Assembly: GCA_020630355.1 (NCBI GenBank)
Contig: JAHDBO010000157.1
Coordinates: 1-5,180 of the forward strand
Length of the DNA stretch: 5,180 bases
Direction: 5' to 3'
Source of the DNA: Saprospiraceae bacterium
GTDB taxonomy: Bacteria > Bacteroidota > Bacteroidia > Chitinophagales > Saprospiraceae
Shown here: piece by piece, positions 1-5,180 of the stretch
Position numbering within the stretch: position 1 is the stretch's first letter
Layout of the letters: the number at the start of each line of letters is the position of its first letter
Notes under the pieces: model-generated
Database searches by the model: none
Told to the model about the DNA's origin: nothing
What the model saw: the letters and a program-made list of their open reading frames with translations, nothing else
Translations under genes and position numbers: made by a program

Positions 1-2
1 TT

Positions 3-95
3 TACGGTTTAATAGTAGTCATTATTCTATGTTCGATTTTGGTAAAAAGAGTAGGGTATAAAAAGATGATTTTCAATCTAATATCTAAAGACTAA
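3..95 (+). CDS. 3' end of a probable membrane protein (partial, enters from left edge)
   Basis: Reading frame 3 is open from the left edge to a TAA at 93-95, giving 30 codons. The peptide begins with a strongly hydrophobic stretch (YGLIVVIILCSILV) followed at once by a basic segment (KRVGYKK) and a short polar end (MIFNLISKD). That is the pattern of a last transmembrane helix with a positively charged cytoplasmic tail. Neither of the other two forward frames gives such a pattern; one closes at 12 and the other at 61. Too little is visible to name a family. It lies on the same strand as the secreted-protein gene, with 69 bp between them, so the two could be co-transcribed. An open run this short in AT-rich DNA can arise by chance, so the call rests mainly on the amino-acid pattern. 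Confidence 0.45.
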   Translation, partial: YGLIVVIILCSILVKRVGYKKMIFNLISKD

Positions 96-98
96 TCA

Positions 99-115
99 CT
101 AAAATCTGATTTTAG
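99..115. repeat. Small AT-rich inverted repeat after the partial upstream gene
   Basis: CTAAAATC and GATTTTAG are perfect 8-base complements separated by a single T. The repeat starts three bases after the TAA at 93-95 and lies 49 bases before the next start codon. It could be a weak hairpin at the end of the upstream transcript or an operator for the downstream gene. No T-tract follows, so it is not a convincing rho-independent terminator. In such AT-rich DNA, chance is a real alternative. Confidence 0.25.
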
Positions 116-164
116 AATAAAATCTAGTAGAGTTATTCAAAATCAAAACACAATCCAAATCAGG

Positions 165-656
165 ATGCAAAGGTATTTCATTTTATTGGGTGCATTATTG
201 TTGAGCCTAACTGTTTTTGCACAAGACCCGCCAAAAACGGTAGCTGAGTTTGAAAAAAACTATCAAGCCCGAATCAAGAAGGAAATGATCAAGGGAGTTT
301 ATATCCCTGCGGACTTGACGGAGGCATTTGTGGAATTAAATAAAAAAATCAGTGCCAAGTCTCGGGCAAAACTTCGCTCCGCTCCCGAGGAGCTTGTTGT
401 CAAGAAGACTTTTTTCAGCTTTGGTAGATGGATGTCCTACAACTGGGGGTTTTATGAAGGATCTAGATTATCTCATTTCGTAAAAGAAAGTGTGGGTATT
501 TCTCACCCTGAGGACATATCCAAATTCTTGATTATTACTTATGTAAGAAATCTAAAAAAAGAACCTTTAAAAGTCAAAGAGGTGGCTGCCAAAATCAAAG
601 CAGAGCGTAAAAAAGAGATTGACGAGCGAAGGGGAATCATTTCTAAAGGACAGTAA
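165..656 (+). CDS. Secreted protein of unknown function, DUF6794-like
   Basis: Complete 163-residue ORF. Residues 1-19 are a typical signal peptide: one early Arg, a Leu-rich core, and a VFA|Q cleavage site, leaving a mature protein of about 144 residues starting at Gln20. The export route (Sec, periplasmic or surface fate) is inferred. No lipobox Cys is present, so it is not a lipoprotein. The central region, about residues 46-130, carries the pattern IPADLTEAFVELNK (47-60), then FSFGRWMSYNWGFYEGSRL (84-102), then GISHPED (111-117). I associate this with the uncharacterised DUF6794 family (Pro-x-x-Leu-x-x-Ala/Cys-Phe start, Asn-Trp-Gly, Gly-Ser-Arg-Leu, Gly-Ile-x-His-Pro-Glu/Asp-Asp), recognised by eye. 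The C-terminal 30 residues are very rich in Lys, Arg and Glu and probably form a charged helix. No catalytic motif is evident. The start is chosen because it opens the signal peptide; no Shine-Dalgarno is seen, which is normal for Bacteroidota. I see no clear promoter upstream. Confidence 0.85.
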   Translation: MQRYFILLGALLLSLTVFAQDPPKTVAEFEKNYQARIKKEMIKGVYIPADLTEAFVELNKKISAKSRAKLRSAPEELVVKKTFFSFGRWMSYNWGFYEGSRLSHFVKESVGISHPEDISKFLIITYVRNLKKEPLKVKEVAAKIKAERKKEIDERRGIISKGQ

Positions 657-695
657 GCTCTGATGAATGATAGATTAAAATTGCTCTTTTTTTAT

Positions 696-746
696 AAAAA
701 AAACATGAGTCATCCTGAATTTTAAAATTCGGGATGACTCATGTTT
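696..746 (-). terminator. Long hairpin terminator between convergent genes, U-tract on the nuclease side
   Basis: Bases 701-723 and 724-746 are 23-base inverted repeats with a single non-complementary position (T716 against G731) and no separate spacer; the loop would form inside the central TTTTAAAA. On the minus strand the hairpin begins 15 bases after the nuclease stop codon (762-764) and is followed by eight Ts (complement of 696-703). That is a textbook rho-independent terminator. On the plus strand it lies 44 bases after the secreted-protein stop and is followed only by TTTCCATTT, so termination in that direction would be weaker. In plus-strand RNA the odd pair is a G.U wobble and the stem is unbroken. 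In minus-strand RNA it is a C.A mismatch near the loop. Confidence 0.85.
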
Positions 747-761
747 CCATTTAAAATCCTT

Positions 762-1355
762 CTAACTTTCTTCTTGTCTTCGATTAAGCTCATCTCGAAT
801 CTTGGCCGCTTTTTCATAATCTTCTTTGGCCAATACTTCTTCTAGCATTGTATTCAATTCCTCGATTGAACGCTCGGTCATTGGCGTCTTTCCTTTTTTC
901 TTTCTTTTCCGCTTAGCAGGCTTTTGCTCCTCTTGTTCATCTTCTTCCTCTAGTACAACTCCTGCTGCTTCGAGGATGAATTCATAAGTAAAAATAGGAC
1001 AACCAAAACGCACCGCTAAAGCTAGCGCATCAGAAGTTCTCGAATCTACTTCTACTTCGTCACCATCTTTTATACAAACCAATCTTGCATAAAACACGCC
1101 TTCATGTAGGTTATTTATGACCACTTCTTTAAGCTCAACATTGAAAGTGAGCATCGTGTTTTTTAGAAGGTCATGAGTAAGTGGACGATTTGGCGTCATC
1201 CTTTCCATAGCGATAGCGATAGATTGCGCCTCTGCACCTCCAATCACTATAGGCAAACGGCGTACTCCCTCCATTTCCCCCAGTACAACGGCATAATTAT
1301 GTGATTGGGTCACGCTATGAGATAGGGCTACTATATCTAGTTCTATTTTCTTCAT
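762..1355 (-). CDS. Bifunctional nuclease family protein (DUF151/BFN domain) with C-terminal UVR motif
   Basis: Complete 197-residue protein in two parts. Residues 1-135 are a BFN/DUF151 domain, with the signatures LPIVIGGAEAQSIA (34-47), RPLTHDL (57-63) and DSRTSDALALAVR (104-116). Characterised members of this family, studied mainly in plants, have been reported to have DNase and RNase activity; the activity of bacterial members is largely inferred. A charged linker follows: an acidic run (136-143) directly against a Lys/Arg-rich run (148-156). Residues 164-193 form a UVR motif (LNTMLEEVLAKEDYEKAAKI), the helical hairpin by which UvrB and UvrC contact each other, also found in Clp adaptors. 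This domain pair is, to my knowledge, usual in Bacteroidota. The start MKKIELDIVALS matches the usual family N-terminus. There is no signal peptide, so the protein is cytoplasmic. A promoter candidate lies about 100 bp upstream and a strong terminator directly downstream, so the gene is probably monocistronic. A role in DNA repair or RNA turnover is inference. Confidence 0.92.
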   Translation of the reverse strand: MKKIELDIVALSHSVTQSHNYAVVLGEMEGVRRLPIVIGGAEAQSIAIAMERMTPNRPLTHDLLKNTMLTFNVELKEVVINNLHEGVFYARLVCIKDGDEVEVDSRTSDALALAVRFGCPIFTYEFILEAAGVVLEEEDEQEEQKPAKRKRKKKGKTPMTERSIEELNTMLEEVLAKEDYEKAAKIRDELNRRQEES

Positions 1356-1405
1356 TCATGCTTAATTATAGTCGACATCGAAGTGGTTGAAACGACCATT
1401 TTCAT
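1352..1405 (-). other. Possible 17-codon upstream ORF overlapping the nuclease start
   Basis: In the leader of the nuclease gene an ATG at 1405-1403 opens a frame reading MKMVVSTTSMSTIIKHE. It ends in a TGA whose first two bases are the last two of the nuclease ATG, giving an ATGA-type stop/start overlap. Such overlap can couple translation. The peptide is rich in Ser and Thr (three of each) and contains no recognised motif. The ORF spans a small hairpin, TGGTTG/CGACCA at 1384-1398 with an AAA loop (a C.A mismatch in the transcript). No ribosome-binding site is visible, but those are commonly absent in this phylum. A frame this short arises readily by chance. Confidence 0.2.
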
Positions 1406-1460
1406 GCCGAATATTGCTCCATAAGGTCTGGGGCCAAGGTTACTCTTTCAAAAAAGTCCA

Positions 1461-1489
1461 CAAATGTAAGGAAATTCAAGAATAACCAA
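1461..1489 (-). promoter_or_regulatory. Bacteroidota-type promoter for the nuclease gene
   Basis: Read on the minus strand, TTG (1489-1487) is followed after 18 bases by TACATTTG (1468-1461). This matches the Bacteroidota sigma-factor consensus, TTG near -33 and TAnnTTTG near -7, with normal spacing. Transcription would start near 1455, giving a leader of about 100 bases before the ATG at 1355. Both elements are exact matches, making this the best promoter candidate in the window. Confidence 0.6.
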
Positions 1490-1576
1490 GTGTTAAGTTT
1501 ATTCAACATAATTTTAAAAAAAATAGTTGAGTTCCAAATCAAATTCCTTATTTTAAGTTCAATTTAGTAATACAAA

Positions 1577-1644
1577 CCAATTGATTGGGCGTTGTACAGG
1601 CATAGCCAAGGCTACGGCGTCCCGATAATTATCGGGATTCAACG
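1577..1644. repeat. Cluster of nested hairpins, possible dispersed intergenic repeat element
   Basis: Three perfect inverted repeats follow one another: CCAAT-TG-ATTGG (1577-1588), TAGCC-AA-GGCTA (1603-1614), and the 18-base perfect palindrome TCCCGATAATTATCGGGA (1620-1637). The last two are bracketed by CGTTG (1590-1594) and CAACG (1640-1644), which can pair to form a stem carrying both hairpins, a three-way-junction shape. The local composition is clearly more GC-rich than the flanks. The pattern recalls REP-like dispersed elements. The outer arms also vaguely recall integron attC ends, but their order (GTT first, AAC last) is wrong for that. Only one copy is present here, so repetition elsewhere in the genome is unproven. 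It starts 48 bases beyond the prfC stop codon. Confidence 0.5.
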
Positions 1645-1692
1645 AAGCTAACATTCAAAAAGACGAACCAAAAATGGATATTTGTTTTTTAC

Positions 1693-3279
1693 TTATTCCT
1701 TATATTCGGAGGTAAAATGAAAATTCACTTTAGGAAAACTTTCTTGCGCCATTTTCAGCACCCAAGCAGATTCAGCCAGAAAGACAATATTTCCGTCTTT
1801 ATCTTTAGCAATGTCTCGCCTACGTCGCTTCAGGAATTCTTCATATTGGGCTTCGTCTTCGCAACTAATCCAACAAGCTTTGTTCAATGCAAGTGGTTCG
1901 TAAGAACATTTTGCACCATACTCATGCTCTAGTCTGTATTGTATCACCTCAAACTGTAGTGCCCCAACCGTGCCGATAATCCTAGTATTGTCCCAAGAAC
2001 GAATAAACATCTGTGCGACGCCTTCGTCCATTAACTGATCGAGTCCTTTGTATAATTGTTTCGATTTGAGTGGGTCCGCATTGCGAACGATTCGGAACTG
2101 CTCGGGCGAAAAACTAGGGATTCCTTTGAAGTGCAAGACCTCTCCTTCCGTTAAGGTATCCCCTATTTTGAAATTGCCAGAATCATATAAGCCAACAATG
2201 TCCCCTGGGTAAGAAACATCCACGACTTCCTTCTTGGCTGCCATAAAGGTCGTCGGGTTGGAAAATTTTATTTTTTTGTTTTTACGAACGTGTAGATAGT
2301 TCGTATTTCTTTTAAATTCTCCCGAACAGACCCGCACGAATGCAATCCTATCTCGGTGTTTGGGGTCCATATTAGCGTGAATCTTGAATATGAACCCTGT
2401 GAATTTGTCTTCTTTGGGATTTATTGGCCGCTCTTCGGTAAACCGAGGCATCGGACTTGGTGCAATCTGCACAAAACAATCCAGCATTTCTTTCACACCA
2501 AAATTATTGATGGCAGAACCAAAAAACACTGGAGACAATTCTCCCTTTTGATATAATTTGGCATCAAATTCTGGATAGACCTCCGATACCATTTCCGATT
2601 CTTCTCTCAACTCTTCCGCTGCTGCTTTTCCAATGATATTTTCGAGATTTTCATCCTCCAAGTCCTCAAAAACTATCGTATCTTCTTCCGTTTGTTTTCC
2701 GTGTGGCTGAAATAAGCACAGCTTTTGCTCATACATATTATAAACCCCTTTGAAACGCTGCCCCATTCCGATGGGCCAACTCAAAGGACATACTCGTAAC
2801 CCCAATTTTTGCTCCACTTCATCTAACAAGTCGATGCCATCTTTTCCTTCCCTATCTAGTTTATTGATAAAAACAATGACTGGCGTTTTCCTCATTTTAC
2901 AAACACGGACTAGATTTTCGGTTTGCTCCTCCACCCCTTTTGCTACATCAATCACGACAATAACGCTGTCCACTGCCGTCAACGTCCTATAGGTGTCTTC
3001 AGCAAAATCTTTGTGACCGGGTGTATCCAAAATATTAATCTTGACGCCTTTGTAATCAAATCCCATCACAGAAGTGGCGACAGAAATCCCCCTCTGCCGC
3101 TCGATCTCCATAAAATCCGAAGTTGCACTTTTCTTGATTTTATTGGATTTCACGGCACCAGCCGTCTGGATAGCACCACCAAAAAGCAACAACTTTTCAG
3201 TCAAAGTTGTTTTACCTGCATCTGGGTGACTAATTATCCCGAAAGTCCTGCGTTTTTCTATTTCTTGAAGAAAACTCAT
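1693..3279 (-). CDS. prfC: Peptide chain release factor 3 (RF3), translational GTPase
   Basis: Complete 528-residue protein, against 529 in E. coli RF3. RF3 is a cytoplasmic, ribosome-bound GTPase that removes RF1 or RF2 after peptide release and so recycles the termination factors. All GTPase motifs are present: G1 SHPDAGKTT (17-25), G2 region RQRGISV (61-67), G3 DTPGH (85-89), G4 NKLD (139-142) and G5 GSA (254-256). The region ERQRGISVATSVMGFDYKG (60-78) and the LSWPIGMG segment (166-173) are typical of RF3 rather than EF-G. Beyond about residue 280 come the beta-barrel domain 2 (TGFIFKIHANMDPKHRDRIA) and the RF3-specific C-terminal domain (GTVGALQFEVIQYRLEHEYG). No frameshift or missing residue is seen. 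The start MSFLQEIEKRRTFGIISHPD is the usual family N-terminus. No Shine-Dalgarno is visible. The gene stands alone, divergent from the antiporter and 337 bp from the nuclease gene, so it is probably monocistronic. Confidence 0.98.
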   Translation of the reverse strand: MSFLQEIEKRRTFGIISHPDAGKTTLTEKLLLFGGAIQTAGAVKSNKIKKSATSDFMEIERQRGISVATSVMGFDYKGVKINILDTPGHKDFAEDTYRTLTAVDSVIVVIDVAKGVEEQTENLVRVCKMRKTPVIVFINKLDREGKDGIDLLDEVEQKLGLRVCPLSWPIGMGQRFKGVYNMYEQKLCLFQPHGKQTEEDTIVFEDLEDENLENIIGKAAAEELREESEMVSEVYPEFDAKLYQKGELSPVFFGSAINNFGVKEMLDCFVQIAPSPMPRFTEERPINPKEDKFTGFIFKIHANMDPKHRDRIAFVRVCSGEFKRNTNYLHVRKNKKIKFSNPTTFMAAKKEVVDVSYPGDIVGLYDSGNFKIGDTLTEGEVLHFKGIPSFSPEQFRIVRNADPLKSKQLYKGLDQLMDEGVAQMFIRSWDNTRIIGTVGALQFEVIQYRLEHEYGAKCSYEPLALNKACWISCEDEAQYEEFLKRRRRDIAKDKDGNIVFLAESAWVLKMAQESFPKVNFHFTSEYKE

Positions 3280-3329
3280 GAAAGCTATTTCTTATGATAT
3301 GATATCTCAAATAATTATATTTGGTCGCG

Positions 3330-3337
3330 CAAAAATA
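3330..3337 (-). promoter_or_regulatory. prfC: Possible -7 element of a prfC promoter
   Basis: The minus strand reads TATTTTTG here, an exact match to the Bacteroidota -7 consensus TAnnTTTG. It would start transcription near 3323, about 44 bases before the prfC ATG. No TTG lies at the usual distance: the nearest are 14 bases (within TTTG) and 26 bases upstream. The call is therefore weaker than the nuclease promoter. Confidence 0.35.
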
Positions 3338-3447
3338 GTCATTGCGCTAAGCAAACTGAAATTCAATAGATTTTATTCAAATTTAATACTTTGTAAGTTC
3401 CTAATCTTATCTTAAACAGGAATAGAATAATGTCTAGTTTTATATAC

Positions 3448-3478
3448 TTGTTTTTCTGTTTCTTTTGAGAAAACTTTG
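3448..3478 (+). promoter_or_regulatory. Probable promoter for the cation:proton antiporter gene
   Basis: TTG at 3448-3450 is followed after 20 bases by AAACTTTG (3471-3478), which differs from the Bacteroidota -7 consensus TAnnTTTG only in its first base. Transcription would start near 3484, leaving a leader of about 25 bases before the ATG at 3509. The spacing and distance to the gene fit well. Confidence 0.45.
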
Positions 3479-3508
3479 CGTCCTAATATTACACAATACC
3501 GAAACCTT

Positions 3509-5180
3509 ATGCTCGAATTAGCCAGTATTATCATCCTAGGAATCTTTGCCCAGTACATTGCTTGGAGGACTAGGGTACCCGCCATTCTACCTTTGATTTT
3601 AATTGGTTTATTGGTTGGGCCTATCTCTGCCATATATAATGGTGGGGAAAAATGGATTGAACCGATATTCAATCCAGAAACCAATCACGGTTTGTTCCCA
3701 GGAAGAAGCCTTTTTTACTTTGTATCGCTTGCCATCGGTATTATCCTTTTTGAAGGTGGGCTTACCTTGAAGCGAAAAGAGTTGGAAGGGGTCGGTCCTG
3801 CTATTATCCGACTGATTACCGTGGGTTCTCTGGTGACTTTCGTTCTGGGAGGGTTGGCGGCGCACTTTATTCTGGGTACGAGCTATCAGGTATCCTTTCT
3901 TTTTGCTGGCCTAATCATTGTGACTGGCCCTACGGTTATCGCTCCTATTCTTAGGAATGTTCCACTGAAGCGAAACGTGGCAGCGGTATTGAAATGGGAA
4001 GGCATCTTGATTGACCCCATTGGAGCTTTGGTCGCAGTACTGGTTTTTGAATTTATCGTATCGGGCGAAGGTGGCGGACAGTTCACCGTTCATGCACTAG
4101 GGCAGTTTTTGAAGATAGTGGCAATTGGTTTTTCCTTTGGCTATTTTGCGGCGCATGGCCTTTACCAGATGATAAAAAGAGAATTAGTCCCTCATTATCT
4201 ATTGAATGTATTCACCTTAGCACTAGTCCTTTTCATATTTGTGATGTCTGATACACTTATTCACGAATCTGGGCTTTTGACCGTCGTTGTCATGGGGGTC
4301 ATCTTAGGTAATTTAGACGTTCCAGAATTGAAAGAAATCCTTTATTTCAAGGAATCCTTGAGTGTTCTTTTAATCTCTATCTTATTCATTTTGCTTTCCG
4401 CAAATATTTCTTTAGCACAACTGCAACTCATCAACAACTGGCAATCTTATACCTTGTTTGCAGTAGTTGTTTTTGCAATCCGACCTCTCGGTGTTTTGTT
4501 AAGTACTAGAAATTCTGAACTCTCTTTTAATGAAAAAATGTTCATCTCTTGGGTGGGTCCCAGAGGGATTGTTGCAGCTGGTATCGCTTCATTGTTTGGT
4601 TTACGCCTGATGGAAGAAGAGGTAATAGGTGGAGATATGCTTACGCCATTGGTCTTTATGATTGTAATGGGAACGGTATTGTTAAATGCGACGACTGCTA
4701 GGGCTGTGGCTCGATTACTAGGCGTTACTTTGGATAAATCGGATGGCATTCTGTTTGTCGGTGCGAATGATATTGGTCGCTTGATTGCCAAATACTTGAA
4801 AGCTAACAACCGTCGTGTGGTACTTGTCGATAACTCTCAGCGAAATGTGGACCGTGCCCGAGCAGAAGGACTTGACGCCATACAAGCAAACATCTACAAT
4901 GATGACTTATCACATGAGTTTGATTTATTGGATGTCGGTTATTTGATAGCGATTACAGGGAACTCTGATGTTAATCAGTATGCTTGTGATAAATTTGCAG
5001 ATGACTTTGGGGAAAATGGCACTTTCCGTTTAATGACGCCCGAAGAAATGAAGCTTAATAAAGCGGATTTATTGAATCGCAATCTCTTTTCTTGGAATGA
5101 CGATTTCATCAATTACAGTGAAGTCATAAGGGATTTTCCAAAAGTCAACGAGGTAGAAGTAGCTTCAAAAGAAGACTTCG
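3509..5180 (+). CDS. CPA1-type cation (Na+/H+ or K+/H+) antiporter with TrkA-N domain, 3' end cut off by window
   Basis: The frame is open from ATG 3509 to the right edge: 557 codons, no stop. Residues 1 to about 400 form a multi-helix Na+/H+ exchanger domain of the inner membrane. Visible landmarks are the first helices (MLELASIIILGIFAQ, then PAILPLILIGLLVGP), FEGGLTL with Glu82, TGPT (139-142), WEGILIDPIGA with Glu164 and Asp169, and WVGPRGIVAAG with Arg352. Asp169 corresponds to the ion-binding Asp of CPA1 exchangers, but the usual preceding Asn is Ile168. From about residue 412 a cytoplasmic TrkA-N/RCK Rossmann domain begins: glycine loop GANDIG (418-423) and an acidic strand end VVLVDN (Asp441), which would bind NAD(H) or a related ligand and gate transport. 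Ion specificity cannot be read from sequence. ATG 3509 is preferred because it opens the first transmembrane helix; the frame stays open upstream to 3431, with TTG 3476 as the only plausible earlier start. No Shine-Dalgarno is seen. Divergent from prfC. Confidence 0.93.
   Translation, partial: MLELASIIILGIFAQYIAWRTRVPAILPLILIGLLVGPISAIYNGGEKWIEPIFNPETNHGLFPGRSLFYFVSLAIGIILFEGGLTLKRKELEGVGPAIIRLITVGSLVTFVLGGLAAHFILGTSYQVSFLFAGLIIVTGPTVIAPILRNVPLKRNVAAVLKWEGILIDPIGALVAVLVFEFIVSGEGGGQFTVHALGQFLKIVAIGFSFGYFAAHGLYQMIKRELVPHYLLNVFTLALVLFIFVMSDTLIHESGLLTVVVMGVILGNLDVPELKEILYFKESLSVLLISILFILLSANISLAQLQLINNWQSYTLFAVVVFAIRPLGVLLSTRNSELSFNEKMFISWVGPRGIVAAGIASLFGLRLMEEEVIGGDMLTPLVFMIVMGTVLLNATTARAVARLLGVTLDKSDGILFVGANDIGRLIAKYLKANNRRVVLVDNSQRNVDRARAEGLDAIQANIYNDDLSHEFDLLDVGYLIAITGNSDVNQYACDKFADDFGENGTFRLMTPEEMKLNKADLLNRNLFSWNDDFINYSEVIRDFPKVNEVEVASKEDF

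Larger units (their letters stand above)
1356..1692. other. 337-bp intergenic region between nuclease and prfC genes
   Basis: No gene of normal size fits here on either strand. From left to right it holds the nuclease leader (about 1356-1455, less AT-rich than the rest), the nuclease promoter candidate (1461-1489), an AT-rich stretch with long A and T runs (about 1490-1575) in which I see no organised feature, a cluster of hairpins (1577-1644), and the 3' untranslated stretch of prfC (1645-1692). No clear rho-independent terminator for prfC is present: the hairpins at 1603-1637 lack a following T-tract on the minus strand, and the T-run complementary to 1516-1523 is not preceded by a good stem. 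Confidence 0.6.

Noticed and set aside
2..61. Frame-2 open stretch at the left edge as the upstream gene's end
   Set aside because: It has only 19 codons and a polar composition without pattern. The frame-3 alternative has a clear helix-plus-basic-tail pattern.
1516..1523. T-run on the minus strand as the prfC terminator
   Set aside because: No stable GC-containing stem immediately precedes it on that strand, and it lies about 170 bases beyond the stop codon.
1590..1652. Integron attC site
   Set aside because: The end sequences GTTGTAC and AGCTAAC look attC-like, but their order is reversed relative to RYYYAAC...GTTRRRY and neither fits the consensus exactly. No integrase or cassette is nearby.
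2923..3297. 124-codon forward ORF inside prfC, plus smaller forward ORFs at 1717-1932, 2356-2556 and 2750-2992
   Set aside because: All lie antisense to an intact, fully recognisable prfC, and their peptides have no domain pattern. They are frame shadows.
3290..3306. ATGATATGATATC direct/inverted repeat in the prfC leader as an operator
   Set aside because: It is short and of low complexity (alternating A/T with few G/C), so chance is sufficient. There is no second copy.
3316..3323. Plus-strand TATATTTG as an antiporter promoter
   Set aside because: It matches the -7 consensus exactly, but no TTG lies at the right distance upstream and it would leave a leader of nearly 180 bases. The candidate at 3448-3478 fits better.
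4447..4809. 120-codon minus-strand ORF and others at 3412-3684, 3608-3865, 3886-4086 and 3911-4093
   Set aside because: They are antisense to the antiporter frame, which is open throughout with correct family motifs. Their peptides are low in recognisable structure.
1..5180. A previously undescribed multi-gene system
   Set aside because: The four main genes are standalone, differently oriented and mostly housekeeping. No shared regulation, defence, mobile or toxin-antitoxin signal is visible.

Overview
The window looks like ordinary chromosomal DNA from a member of the phylum Bacteroidota, probably a marine-type Cytophagia or Flavobacteriia relative. The evidence is moderately AT-rich DNA, start codons without Shine-Dalgarno sequences, promoter-like TTG / TAnnTTTG motifs of the Bacteroidota type, a bifunctional nuclease carrying a C-terminal UVR motif, and a small secreted protein with a DUF6794-like core. 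Placement below phylum is a guess.

Layout, left to right. Bases 3-95 probably hold the last 30 codons of a membrane protein that enters from the left (+). A 163-residue secreted protein of unknown function follows at 165-656 (+). A long inverted repeat at 701-746 separates it from a convergent gene at 762-1355 (-), a DUF151/BFN-type bifunctional nuclease with a UVR tail. The hairpin's U-tract points toward the nuclease gene's transcript. The 337-bp gap at 1356-1692 holds the nuclease gene's leader (with a possible 17-codon upstream ORF), a good promoter candidate, and a compact cluster of hairpins resembling an intergenic repeat element. Next is prfC at 1693-3279 (-), complete and intact, encoding peptide chain release factor 3. 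A 229-bp divergent intergenic region then leads to a CPA1-type cation:proton antiporter with a C-terminal TrkA-N nucleotide-binding domain. It starts at 3509 (+) and runs off the right edge after 557 codons.

The genes do not form an evident pathway. Each complete gene appears to be its own transcription unit: convergent at 656/762, tandem but widely spaced at 1355/1693, divergent at 3279/3509. Their themes are housekeeping: translation termination (RF3), ion and pH homeostasis (antiporter), nucleic-acid maintenance (nuclease with UVR motif) and an unknown envelope protein. I see no mobile element, CRISPR array, toxin-antitoxin pair, defence system, tRNA or rRNA. The points worth a second look are the multi-hairpin element beside the prfC 3' end, the altered Asn-Asp motif of the antiporter, and the small ORF overlapping the nuclease start.
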